Assembly: GCF_029029505.1 (NCBI RefSeq)
Contig: NZ_JAKJSD010000017.1
Location: forward strand, 1-64,000
DNA: 64,000 nucleotides
Direction: 5' to 3'
DNA from: Ancylomarina sp. DW003
GTDB lineage: Bacteria; Bacteroidota; Bacteroidia; Bacteroidales; Marinifilaceae
Position numbers and translations under genes: made by a program
The notes under the pieces: generated by a model
The model's database searches: none
What the model saw: the letters and a program-made list of their open reading frames with translations, nothing else
Told to the model about the DNA's origin: nothing
In this document: one piece after another, positions 44,364-52,737 of the stretch
How the letters are laid out: each line of letters begins with the position of its first letter
Position numbering within the stretch: the stretch's first letter is position 1

Positions 44364-44930
44364 ATGAAAAAATATTTCCTGCTTCTTGTTTTATCGTTTA
44401 TATCCTTGTCTTTGTTTTCTCAAAAAGCCGAAGAGGGGTTAAGAATTCAATTTGGCTTGCCATTTGCAAAATATGGGAAATTCAAGCATGATTATAAGAA
44501 TGGAAACGATACACAGTATCCTTCTTTTCATATTCAAGCTGATAAACCTTGGCGAGATGGATTTAGATTAGGTGCTTATTTAGGCTTTGCTGGTCAGAAA
44601 AATGAATCCTTATTTAATGAGTTTACAGAAATTACACATACTTACTATAGATTTGGAGGTGTTGTTTCATATGATTTGAACGATTTGCTTGATGCTATTA
44701 ATGTTTCACCTGAAATTGGAGTTGAGTTATATGCTTCTTTAAAAACAGGATTTTCTTTGGAACATATTAAGGCAGAGAATGGCATTAATAACAAGGAGAA
44801 TAATTTTTTGTTTGATTTAGGTGTGTTAATAGGAGGAAGATATAATATTAGTGAGAATATTGATATCTTCTCAGAATTAGGATATGGTAATGCAGGTTTT
44901 GTTACCATAGGTTTTGCCTTTGATATGTAA
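44364..44930 (+). CDS. Predicted outer-membrane beta-barrel protein
   Basis: A 188-aa protein with signal peptide (MKKYFLLLVLSFISLSLFSQ) and alternating aromatic-rich strands (YYRFGGVVSYDLNDL, NISENIDIFSELGYGNAGFVTIGFAFDM) ending in a hydrophobic residue. This fits a small eight-strand barrel, possibly of the OmpW/OprB-like porin-fold class common in Bacteroidota. Function unknown. Confidence 0.65.
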   Translation: MKKYFLLLVLSFISLSLFSQKAEEGLRIQFGLPFAKYGKFKHDYKNGNDTQYPSFHIQADKPWRDGFRLGAYLGFAGQKNESLFNEFTEITHTYYRFGGVVSYDLNDLLDAINVSPEIGVELYASLKTGFSLEHIKAENGINNKENNFLFDLGVLIGGRYNISENIDIFSELGYGNAGFVTIGFAFDM

Positions 44931-44992
44931 GTGTTTATCTTTCTTTGATTTCCCGATACAAATTTCTAATTTGGATGATCTAAATCCAAACT

Positions 44993-46099
44993 ATGGAAAC
45001 ACTTTATAAAGTAGCTTTTAGCTTTTTGAATGGCCTTGGGAATATTAATGCAAGAAAGGTGATTGCTTATTCTGGTGGGATAGAAGCTTTCTTCAAAGAG
45101 AAAAAACAGAACCTTTTAAAAGTTCCCGGAATTGGCAATCATATTATTCAAAAATTAGATCGTGATTCTGCATTGCGTGAAGCTGAGAATGAATTGATAT
45201 TTATTGAAGAGAATAATATAAAGGTTACATTCTATTTGGAAGATAACTTTCCACAGCGTTTATTAAATTGCCCTGATTCTCCGATCATACTTTATTATAA
45301 AGGTAATGTTGATTTTAATGCATCACGTGTATTAAGTGTTGTTGGTACTCGAAAAGCAACTGAGTATGGCAAAGAAAATTGCACCAAACTTATTAAGGCT
45401 CTTGCCTCTCATGTTGAGAAAACAATTATTGTAAGTGGATTGGCTTATGGTATTGATATATGTGCACACAAAGCAGCAATGAAATACAATTTACCTACCC
45501 TTGCTGTAGTTGGACATGGTTTTCATATGATGTATCCCGCTCAGCATCGTAAGTATGCTGAAGAAATTATTCAAAGTGGTGGAGGCATTATTACAGAGTT
45601 TACTTCAAAGAGTATAATTGATCCTCGTCATTTTGTCCGTCGAAACAGAATAATTGCTGGCATGGCTGATGCAACTTTGGTTATGGAATCAGCTAGGAAA
45701 GGTGGTTCTTTAACAACAGCTGAAATTGCAAACTCCTATAATAGAGATGTTTTTGCCTTTCCTGGTCGGGTAGGCGATGTTTACTCTCAAGGATGCAATC
45801 ATTTGATTAAAACGAATCAGGCTCACCTTATAGAATCAGTTACCGATTTGGAATACATTCTCGGTTGGGAAAATGATGATTCTAAAAAAGATGCATTCCA
45901 GGCAAAAATGTTCGTTGAACTTTCTCCTGAAGAAGAGTTGCTCATTTCTTTATTAAATAAAGAAAAAAAGTTGGGAATAGATATGCTTTCAGTAAAATCA
46001 AATTTGCCAATGAGTCGTGTTTCGAGTTTGTTGCTGAAAATGGAATTTGAAGGACTAATTAGAGCACTTCCGGGTAAAATCTACTCTTTAACCACATGA
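44993..46099 (+). CDS. dprA: DNA-processing protein DprA
   Basis: Loads RecA on incoming single-stranded DNA during transformation. The 368-aa protein has a short N-terminal helix-hairpin-helix segment (LLKVPGIGNHIIQKL), a Rossmann core (VVGTRKATEYG, SGLAYGIDICAHKAAM, FVRRNRIIAGMADATLVMESARKGGSL) and a C-terminal winged helix (about 310-365). A complete gene, but no other competence genes are near. Confidence 0.95.
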   Translation: METLYKVAFSFLNGLGNINARKVIAYSGGIEAFFKEKKQNLLKVPGIGNHIIQKLDRDSALREAENELIFIEENNIKVTFYLEDNFPQRLLNCPDSPIILYYKGNVDFNASRVLSVVGTRKATEYGKENCTKLIKALASHVEKTIIVSGLAYGIDICAHKAAMKYNLPTLAVVGHGFHMMYPAQHRKYAEEIIQSGGGIITEFTSKSIIDPRHFVRRNRIIAGMADATLVMESARKGGSLTTAEIANSYNRDVFAFPGRVGDVYSQGCNHLIKTNQAHLIESVTDLEYILGWENDDSKKDAFQAKMFVELSPEEELLISLLNKEKKLGIDMLSVKSNLPMSRVSSLLLKMEFEGLIRALPGKIYSLTT

Positions 46100-46213
46100 A
46101 AAAACTAGATTTTTTTACCTGATGTTGTAGAGCAGGATTTTGAAACTTATAATTGCCTGAAAATCAATACTATTTTCTTTTTTAAAACGTTTGAATTTTT
46201 TTACTAAAAAAAA

Positions 46214-46242
46214 TTGAGGTTCTTAAAATTTATATACATTTG
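46214..46242 (+). promoter_or_regulatory. Promoter of gdhA
   Basis: TTG at 46214-46216, 18-base spacer, then TACATTTG at 46235-46242, an exact TAnnTTTG match. The predicted leader is about 55 nt. Confidence 0.6.
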
Positions 46243-46304
46243 AACCAAAATATTAACAATTGTATCACAACAATCTTATTTTAATTTCATAACATATTTT
46301 GGAC

Positions 46305-47639
46305 ATGGAAGCGAAGATTAATGAATTCATGGAAGCCCTTAAGGCTAGAACTGCTGGTGAAGCTGAATTTCACCAAGCTGCTCAAGAAGTAGTTGAATCA
46401 GTATGGGAAACTTACGATTCAAACCCTAAGTATAAAAATGCTAAGATTCTTGAGAAAATGTGTGAGCCGGAGCGTACAATAATGTTCCGTGTACCATGGA
46501 TCAACGATAATGGTGAAGTGGAAATCAACCGCGGATACCGTGTTGAATTTAACTCAGCAATTGGACCATACAAAGGTGGATTACGTTTTCACCCATCTGT
46601 AACTCTAAGTGCTCTTAAATTCTTAGGTTTCGAACAAACTTTCAAGAACTCTTTGACTACTCTACCTATGGGTGGTGGTAAAGGTGGTTCTGACTTCAAC
46701 GCTAAGGGAAGATCAGATAACGAAATCATGCGTTTTTGCCAAAGCTTCATGACTGAGTTGTGTAAGCATATTGGTCCTAACACTGACGTTCCTGCAGGTG
46801 ATATAGGAGTAGGTGGTCGTGAGATCGGATACCTTTTTGGACAATACAAGAGAATTCGTAACGAGTTTACTGGTGTATTAACTGGTAAGCCACTTGAGTT
46901 TGGTGGTTCTTTGATCCGTCCTGAAGCTACTGGTTTTGGTGCTGTTTATTTTGCTCAGCATATGGTTGCTGAAAACAAAGAAACATTAGAAGGTAAAACT
47001 GTTGCTCTTTCTGGTTTCGGTAATGTAACTTGGGGTGCTGCTCTTAAATTAGTTGAGCTTGGTGCTAAGGTTGTTACTGTTTCTGGTCCTGATGGATATG
47101 TTTACGATAAAGAAGGTTTAGATGCTGAGAAGATTGATTACTTGTTGGATCTTCGTGCTTCAAATAACGACGTTGTAGCTCCTTATGCTGAGAAATTCGG
47201 TGCTGAATTTTTCGCAGGTAAGAAACCTTGGGAAGCAAAAGTAGATATGGCTTTCCCTTGTGCAATTCAAAACGAGTTGAACGAAGAAGATGCAAAACTT
47301 CTTGTTACTAACGGATGTAAGTATGTTGTTGAGACATCTAACATGGGTTGTACTGCAGAAGCAATGCTTTATTTAGTTGATAACTGCGCATTTGCTCCAG
47401 GTAAGGCCGCTAATGCTGGTGGAGTTGCTGTTTCAGGTCTTGAAATGTCACAAAACTCACTACGTTTCAACTGGACTGCTGAAGAAGTTGACGCTAAACT
47501 TTCTCGTATCATGAAAGATATTCACGATACTTGTGTGAAATTTGGTACTAAGGATGGTAAGATTAACTACGTAAATGGTGCAAACATTGGTGGCTTTGTA
47601 AAAGTAGCTGAAGCAATGGTAGCTCAGGGATGCGTATAA
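46305..47639 (+). CDS. gdhA: Glutamate dehydrogenase (NADP type)
   Basis: Assimilates ammonia into glutamate. It is 444 aa from the ATG at 46305; a TTG two codons earlier is not needed. It has the catalytic Lys motif PMGGGKGGSDF, the dimerisation and Rossmann part (ALSGFGNVTWGAA), and ends KVAEAMVAQGCV. Strong codon bias suggests high expression. A terminator follows. Confidence 0.97.
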   Translation: MEAKINEFMEALKARTAGEAEFHQAAQEVVESVWETYDSNPKYKNAKILEKMCEPERTIMFRVPWINDNGEVEINRGYRVEFNSAIGPYKGGLRFHPSVTLSALKFLGFEQTFKNSLTTLPMGGGKGGSDFNAKGRSDNEIMRFCQSFMTELCKHIGPNTDVPAGDIGVGGREIGYLFGQYKRIRNEFTGVLTGKPLEFGGSLIRPEATGFGAVYFAQHMVAENKETLEGKTVALSGFGNVTWGAALKLVELGAKVVTVSGPDGYVYDKEGLDAEKIDYLLDLRASNNDVVAPYAEKFGAEFFAGKKPWEAKVDMAFPCAIQNELNEEDAKLLVTNGCKYVVETSNMGCTAEAMLYLVDNCAFAPGKAANAGGVAVSGLEMSQNSLRFNWTAEEVDAKLSRIMKDIHDTCVKFGTKDGKINYVNGANIGGFVKVAEAMVAQGCV

Positions 47640-47657
47640 TCTCCTAACGCTTTATAT

Positions 47658-47687
47658 AAAAAAAGCCGGCCTAAGCCGGCTTTTTTA
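47658..47687 (+). terminator. Intrinsic terminator after gdhA
   Basis: GCCGGC (47665-47670) pairs with GCCGGC (47675-47680), extended by A-T pairs, then T run. Confidence 0.93.
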
Positions 47688-47721
47688 TTACAAAAAAGAT
47701 TTTTTGAAAGATTATTCTCCT

Positions 47722-48489
47722 ATGAAGTTAATCGATACACATTCACATATATATTCCGAAGCTTTTGATGAAGATATTGTCGAAGCGATTCAACGAGCAA
47801 AAGATGCGAATGTTGGACAAATACTTCTGCCTAATATTGATTCAGAATCAATAGAGCCAATGTTTAAGTTGGTGAATGATTATCCGGATTTCTGCTTGCC
47901 AATGATGGGCTTGCACCCAACTTCGGTAAAAGAGAATTACGAAGAAGAATTAGCTATTTGTGAAAAATGGTTGAATAAAGAAGATTTTATTGCTGTAGGT
48001 GAAATAGGTATCGATTTATATTGGGATAAAACTTTTTTGAAGGAGCAGCAATTTGTTTTCGATCAGCAGTTGAAATGGGCTGTCGGTAGAAGTTTGCCTG
48101 TTGTGATTCATGCTCGTGAATCTTTTTCCGAAATTTTCGAAGTTTTGGAATCTTTCAAATCTCAAAACTTAAAAGGAGTCTTTCATTCTTTTACTGGAAA
48201 CCTTGAACAAGCTAATAGAGCTATTGATATGGGGTTTCTATTGGGATTAAATGGAATTCTTACTTTTAAAAACTCGGGCTTGGATAAAGTGATCAAAGAA
48301 ATTGACACAAAATATCTGATTTTGGAAACCGATTCGCCTTATTTGGCACCTACACCCAAAAGAGGAAAAAGGAATGAATCATCTTACGTTGCTTTTATTG
48401 CAAAGAAGTTAGCCGAGATTCATGACCTGAGTATCGATGAGGTGACAGAAATAACAAGTAGAAATGCTCAAAGTTTATTCAAAATTTAG
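47722..48489 (+). CDS. tatD: TatD-family metal-dependent hydrolase
   Basis: A 255-aa metal-dependent DNase/hydrolase of the TIM-barrel TatD family. Metal ligands are visible in DTHSHIY, GEIGID, PVVIHARE, FHSFTG and LETDSPY. The frame opens at a TTG at 47704; the ATG at 47722 is preferred. It follows gdhA past a terminator, so it is likely a separate unit. Confidence 0.92.
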   Translation: MKLIDTHSHIYSEAFDEDIVEAIQRAKDANVGQILLPNIDSESIEPMFKLVNDYPDFCLPMMGLHPTSVKENYEEELAICEKWLNKEDFIAVGEIGIDLYWDKTFLKEQQFVFDQQLKWAVGRSLPVVIHARESFSEIFEVLESFKSQNLKGVFHSFTGNLEQANRAIDMGFLLGLNGILTFKNSGLDKVIKEIDTKYLILETDSPYLAPTPKRGKRNESSYVAFIAKKLAEIHDLSIDEVTEITSRNAQSLFKI

Positions 48490-48577
48490 TTTGCCTACTG
48501 TTTATATCGAGAAAATATTGCTTGCTCAACCTGATAGGGTAAATGAATAAGTGAGCATCATATAAAATACATATTTG

Positions 48578-48591
48578 CCGATTTTAATCGG
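48578..48591. promoter_or_regulatory. 14-bp palindrome upstream of ansA
   Basis: CCGATT and AATCGG around TT form a perfect dyad 29 bases before the asparaginase ATG, a position suited to a repressor. Confidence 0.35.
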
Positions 48592-48620
48592 AATGTCAAA
48601 AACATGAAATTTATAAGTAC

Positions 48621-49643
48621 ATGAAGACTTCAATTTTGATTATTTATACCGGAGGAACTATTGGAATGGTTAAAGATCCGGATAATGGTTCTTTAAAACC
48701 TTTTGATTTTGATCACATCTTAAAGCAGGTTCCCGAACTTAATGATTTTGGATTTGAATTGTCGTCTATTGCTTTTGATCCACTTATCGATTCTTCAAAT
48801 TTGAATCCAGAAGTTTGGATCAAGATTGCAAGTTTGATTAAAGAGAACTATGAGAAATATGATGGTTTTGTAGTTCTTCATGGTACTGATACGATGTCTT
48901 ACTCAGCCTCTGCTTTGAGTTTCATGCTGGAGAATTTAGATAAGCCGGTTGTCTTAACAGGATCGCAATTGCCAATTGGTATGTTACGTACCGATGGTAA
49001 AGAGAATTTAATTACAGCTATTGAGATTGCAGCAGACAATAAAAATGGTAAAGCACTTGTTCCTGAAGTTTGTGTGCTTTTCGAAAACAAATTGTTTAGA
49101 GGAAATCGCACAACCAAGCACAATGCTGAATATTTTAATGCCTTTTATTCTTATAATTATCCTGACCTTGCAAAGGTGGGGATTAATATTCACTACAATC
49201 ATGCTGTCATTCGAAATCACTCGGAAGGAATGTTTAGTATTAACACCAATTTAGACACGAATATTGCGATATTAAAAATATTCCCAGGTATAAATAAGCA
49301 GACAGTGGATGCCATTTTGAATATTGAAGGATTGCGTGCTGTAGTTATGGAAACATATGGAGCTGGTAATGCCCCGACAGATGCTTGGTTTGTTGATTCA
49401 ATTAAAGAAGCAATTGGTAGAGGAGTTATTGTGTACAATGTGACTCAATGTCCTTCTGGAAGTGTAGATATGGGCTTGTACGAAACTAGTGTAGAGCTTA
49501 GAAATATTGGGGTTGTGAGTGGTCATGATATTACAACTGAAGCGGCTATTGCCAAACTTATGTTTTTACTAGGGCAGGAGCTTGATTCAGATAAGATAAA
49601 ATTCTTTTTAAATAAGTCCATCAAAGGTGAATTATGCCAATAG
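48621..49643 (+). CDS. ansA: L-asparaginase, type I
   Basis: Cytosolic enzyme that hydrolyses asparagine to aspartate. The 340-aa protein has the catalytic Thr in IYTGGTIGM and the second Thr in VLHGTDTMSYSASAL, plus a Lys in TGSQLPIG-following region. There is no signal peptide, which fits type I. It lies alone between tatD and the exbB cluster. Confidence 0.95.
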   Translation: MKTSILIIYTGGTIGMVKDPDNGSLKPFDFDHILKQVPELNDFGFELSSIAFDPLIDSSNLNPEVWIKIASLIKENYEKYDGFVVLHGTDTMSYSASALSFMLENLDKPVVLTGSQLPIGMLRTDGKENLITAIEIAADNKNGKALVPEVCVLFENKLFRGNRTTKHNAEYFNAFYSYNYPDLAKVGINIHYNHAVIRNHSEGMFSINTNLDTNIAILKIFPGINKQTVDAILNIEGLRAVVMETYGAGNAPTDAWFVDSIKEAIGRGVIVYNVTQCPSGSVDMGLYETSVELRNIGVVSGHDITTEAAIAKLMFLLGQELDSDKIKFFLNKSIKGELCQ

Positions 49644-49769
49644 AAAATTTGTTTTTCACTTTTTTTTTGTAATTTGGTGCACTGTTAAAATCAACTTGTA
49701 TTACATAAGAAAAGGAGTGAGATATAGATAATATAAGAGGTTTTAGCTTGTTCTTTAAAAAGAAAAATG

Positions 49770-49791
49770 AACTGATTATTGTTAATCAGTT
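49770..49791 (+). promoter_or_regulatory. Leader hairpin upstream of exbB
   Basis: AACTGATT (49770-49777) pairs with AATCAGTT (49784-49791), followed only by TTTAG. It is too weak in T to be a sure terminator; it may be an attenuator or stabiliser. Confidence 0.35.
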
Positions 49792-49856
49792 TTTAGATTG
49801 TAACCGTTTAATTTTGTAAAAAATAATTTCGTTAATTAAAATTTGAAAAACAGACT

Positions 49857-50669
49857 ATGAAAAAGTTATTTGCATTTATAGCAGTTATCGGGATGCTGAA
49901 TTTTGGAGCATCATTCAATGCAGTTGCTCAAGATGAGACAGCTGAAACTACCGAAGCTACCGTAGATACTCAGGATGAAGCTGCAGAAGAAGTTGCAGTT
50001 GAAGAAACTGTAGTAGAAGAAGAAGTAGAAAGTACTTCATTTCACGCTATTGTTAAGAAGCAATTCATCCAGGGTGGTGCGATGTTTATGAGTTTTGTAT
50101 TGTTGTCATTAATTTTAGGTTTGGCTCTTTGTATTGAAAGAATCATTTACTTAAACATGTCAACTACAAATACTAAGAAGTTGATCGCTAGCCTAGAGGA
50201 AGCGTTGAACAACGGTGGTGTTGATGCTGCTAAAGAAGTTTGTAGAAACACTCGCGGTCCTATCGCTAGTATCTTCTATCAAGGTCTTGATCGTATCGAT
50301 GAAGGTGTAGAGGTTGTTGAGAAATCAGTAATCGCTTACGGTTCAGTTCAGATGGGTCTTTTAGAGAAAGGTCTTTCTTGGATTTCATTGATGATTGGTC
50401 TTGCTCCTATGTTGGGTTTCATGGGTACAGTAATCGGTATGATTGGTGCATTTGACTCTATTCAGTCAATGGGTACTATTTCTCCTGCTGCTGTAGCTGG
50501 TGGTATTAAGGTTGCCTTGATTACAACAGTATCTGGTTTGATCGTTGCGATGATCCTACAGGTATTCTATAACTACTGTACTGCTAAAATTGACAGTATC
50601 GTTAACAACATGGAAGATGCATCTATTTCTCTTCTTGATATCTTAGTAAAATACAACTTGAAAAAATAA
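49857..50669 (+). CDS. exbB: ExbB/TolQ-type proton channel protein
   Basis: Inner-membrane motor subunit that uses the proton gradient to energise TonB. It is 270 aa with a signal-like first segment ending FNAVAQ, an acidic Glu/Ala/Thr stretch (26-60) and three membrane spans, with the ExbB segment GLAPMLGFMGTVIGMIGAF and AAVAGGIKVALITT. Such an acidic N-terminal extension is typical of Bacteroidota. It heads a cluster with two ExbD proteins. Confidence 0.94.
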   Translation: MKKLFAFIAVIGMLNFGASFNAVAQDETAETTEATVDTQDEAAEEVAVEETVVEEEVESTSFHAIVKKQFIQGGAMFMSFVLLSLILGLALCIERIIYLNMSTTNTKKLIASLEEALNNGGVDAAKEVCRNTRGPIASIFYQGLDRIDEGVEVVEKSVIAYGSVQMGLLEKGLSWISLMIGLAPMLGFMGTVIGMIGAFDSIQSMGTISPAAVAGGIKVALITTVSGLIVAMILQVFYNYCTAKIDSIVNNMEDASISLLDILVKYNLKK

Positions 50670-50678
50670 TTTCCGACT

Positions 50679-51128
50679 ATGTCAAATACATTGAGTAAAT
50701 ATTTAAATATTCTTACCTATGTAATGCTTGGTCTTACAGTTGTTTTTGTAGCCATGTTTTACTTTGGTGGAGAAGTGCCAAACGCAGCTTATACAACTCC
50801 GGTTCACACCGATTCGTTGATCTATTGGGCTAAGGCATTATTCTATATCACTGTTGGCTTGTCAATTTTGTTCCCTATTATTCAATTAGTAACGAATCCT
50901 AAAGGGGCAATTAAGGGATTAGCTGGACTTGCTGGTCTTGGACTAGTTATCTTGATCGCATATTCTTTATCAGATGGTACATTATTGAATCTTCCTGGTT
51001 ATACTGGAGAAGACAATAATCCTAGCTCGTTAAAGTTTGCTGATACCATTCTTTACACCATGTATATTTTAGGTGTAGGTGCTATCGCTTCTATCGTAGT
51101 GACTGAAGCATTAAGAAAATTACGCTAA
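50679..51128 (+). CDS. Four-span membrane protein of the ExbB/D cluster
   Basis: A 149-aa protein with spans at about 10-28, 52-72, 80-98 and 125-145. It has no sequence similarity to ExbD that I can see, yet lies between exbB (9 bases) and exbD (48 bases). It is a conserved Bacteroidota companion of this cluster as far as I recall. Its role is unknown. Confidence 0.75.
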   Translation: MSNTLSKYLNILTYVMLGLTVVFVAMFYFGGEVPNAAYTTPVHTDSLIYWAKALFYITVGLSILFPIIQLVTNPKGAIKGLAGLAGLGLVILIAYSLSDGTLLNLPGYTGEDNNPSSLKFADTILYTMYILGVGAIASIVVTEALRKLR

Positions 51129-51176
51129 GACAATGATTCGATTAAATTCGAATCGTAAACCTTAAGAAATAATATT

Positions 51177-51752
51177 ATGGCAAGAAAAACACCAGAGATA
51201 AATTCGAGTTCGATGGCCGATATCGCTTTCTTGTTGCTTATTTTCTTCTTGGTGACAACTACAATGGACGTAGATACTGGTATCTACAAAAAGTTGCCAC
51301 CTATTCCAGAAGATGAACAACTGAATGATGATGTTAAGGTTAAGAAACGTAATGTTTTTTCCATATTGGTGAACCGTAACAATGAATTGTTGGTAAATGG
51401 TGAAGTTCTTAGTATTTCTGCTTTACGTGAGAAGACTAAAGAATTTTTCTTAAACCCGCAAAACCTTGAAAATCTTCCAGAGAAAGCTCTGAAAAACGTA
51501 CCATATTTTGGTGACGTGATGGTTTCAAAAGGTTTGATTTCGTTACAGAATGACCGTGGAACAAGATATGAAACTTATATTCGCGTTCAGGATGAACTTG
51601 CAGCGGCTTCTCGAGAGTTAAAGGATGAGAAGTCGGTACAAAAATGGGGTAAAAAATATGCCGAGCTTGATGATGATCAGAAAGCAGCGGTTAGAAAATA
51701 TATCCCAGTTCAGATTTCTGAAGCAGAACCAAGAAACACAGGAGGTAAATAA
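51177..51752 (+). CDS. exbD: ExbD/TolR-type biopolymer transport protein
   Basis: A 191-aa inner-membrane partner of ExbB. One span at about 14-31 (SMADIAFLLLIFFLVTTTMD) with the key proton-site Asp, then a periplasmic domain. Bacteroidota ExbD proteins often carry an inserted helical segment as here (about 100-165). It overlaps the next exbD by 1 base. Confidence 0.93.
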   Translation: MARKTPEINSSSMADIAFLLLIFFLVTTTMDVDTGIYKKLPPIPEDEQLNDDVKVKKRNVFSILVNRNNELLVNGEVLSISALREKTKEFFLNPQNLENLPEKALKNVPYFGDVMVSKGLISLQNDRGTRYETYIRVQDELAAASRELKDEKSVQKWGKKYAELDDDQKAAVRKYIPVQISEAEPRNTGGK

Positions 51753-52219
51753 TGTCAAAGTTTAGAAAAGACGGTAAAAAAGATCTACCGGCCATATCAA
51801 CAGCTTCTCTTCCTGATATTGTATTTATGTTACTTTTCTTCTTTATGGTTGCTACAACCATGAGAGAGGTAGATTTAAATGTAGATATAATGGTTCCGGA
51901 AGCGAAGGAGATTACTAAATTGGAGAAGAAGGACCTTGTAAGTAACATTTATGTAGGTGTACCTATGAGAAAGTTTACGAAAACTTACGGAACTGAGCCT
52001 CGTATCCAGTTGAACGATCAATTTGCTACAGTTGCAGATATTCAAGCTTTTATTGCTTCAGAACGTGAATCAAGAAAAGAAGAATTGCGTAATAAGTTGA
52101 CTACTTCATTGAAAGTTGATCAATACACTAAAATGGGTATTATCACTGATATTAAGCAGGAACTTAGAAAAGCAAGTTCACTTAAGTTGAACTACTCAAC
52201 TAGACAAACTGCAGAATAA
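51752..52219 (+). CDS. exbD: Second ExbD/TolR-type protein
   Basis: A 155-aa protein with the same design: span at about 22-41 (SLPDIVFMLLFFFMVATTM) with the proton-site Asp. The 1-base overlap with the preceding exbD (ATG shares the final A of TAA) implies coupling. Two unequal ExbD partners might form a mixed dimer in the motor (inference). Confidence 0.93.
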   Translation: MSKFRKDGKKDLPAISTASLPDIVFMLLFFFMVATTMREVDLNVDIMVPEAKEITKLEKKDLVSNIYVGVPMRKFTKTYGTEPRIQLNDQFATVADIQAFIASERESRKEELRNKLTTSLKVDQYTKMGIITDIKQELRKASSLKLNYSTRQTAE

Positions 52220-52238
52220 TTTATTATTCGATATATAA

Positions 52239-52272
52239 TTAAAAAGGAGTCCAATAGGACTCCTTTTTTTTT
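52239..52272 (+). terminator. Intrinsic terminator after the exb cluster
   Basis: AAAAAGGAGTCC (52241-52252) pairs with GGACTCCTTTTT (52257-52268), then more T. Confidence 0.95.
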
Positions 52273-52306
52273 GCACCATATTTTAATGTCTAACGACTAA
52301 TAACAG

Positions 52307-52338
52307 AAAAGCTCGAAGTATATCCTTCGAGCTTTTTT
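52307..52338. terminator. Second hairpin beside tRNA-Arg, possibly bidirectional
   Basis: AAAAGCTCGAAG (52307-52318) pairs perfectly with CTTCGAGCTTTT (52325-52336). T follows on both strands, stronger on the plus strand. On the minus strand it lies directly after the tRNA gene and would end its transcript. Confidence 0.82.
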
Positions 52339-52340
52339 TG

Positions 52341-52414
52341 TGACTCCGATGGGATTCAAACCCATGGCCTTCAGAACCGGAATCTGACGTTCTATTCAGC
52401 TGAACTACGGAGCC
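52341..52414 (-). tRNA. tRNA-Arg (anticodon CCG)
   Basis: A 74-nt cloverleaf on the minus strand. Acceptor GGCTCCG pairs with CGGAGTC (one G-T), anticodon stem TCAGA/TCTGA with loop TTCCGGT giving anticodon CCG (codon CGG), T-arm ATGGG/CCCAT with loop TTTGAAT. The discriminator is A; CCA is not encoded. Between this gene and leuS are two TAATTTTG elements and no gene. Confidence 0.95.
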
Positions 52415-52424
52415 AATCTGCAAA

Positions 52425-52432
52425 CAAAATTA
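52425..52432 (-). promoter_or_regulatory. -7 promoter element of tRNA-Arg
   Basis: Minus-strand TAATTTTG fits TAnnTTTG exactly, 10 bases upstream of the tRNA 5' end. Confidence 0.55.
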
Positions 52433-52581
52433 GAAAATTAATCCAAATATTTATTGAAAATGACTTATTGCTTCTGGATGTAAGTCTTAAAATTACCATG
52501 TGATTAGCTAAAGCTCTAATAGACAAAATATAATAATTTTGCTTTCCTAAAATAAAGTCCTCATTTATTTCAAACTTTTAC

Positions 52582-52589
52582 TAATTTTG
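52582..52589 (+). promoter_or_regulatory. -7 promoter element upstream of leuS
   Basis: TAATTTTG fits TAnnTTTG exactly; a second copy lies at 52534-52541. Either would give a leader of more than 130 nt. No TTTG stands at the ideal distance upstream of this one. Confidence 0.45.
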
Positions 52590-52737
52590 CGGCTTAATGA
52601 AGAGTTGGATTTTTGATTTTATTCACAATATCTGTGAATTCATAATCCATATTATTTATTTATCAATCAGATTGAATAGAATGAAGCTAGCGAGTGGTCT
52701 TGTTTCATTGGGATTTCATATCTAATAGCTATTGAAC

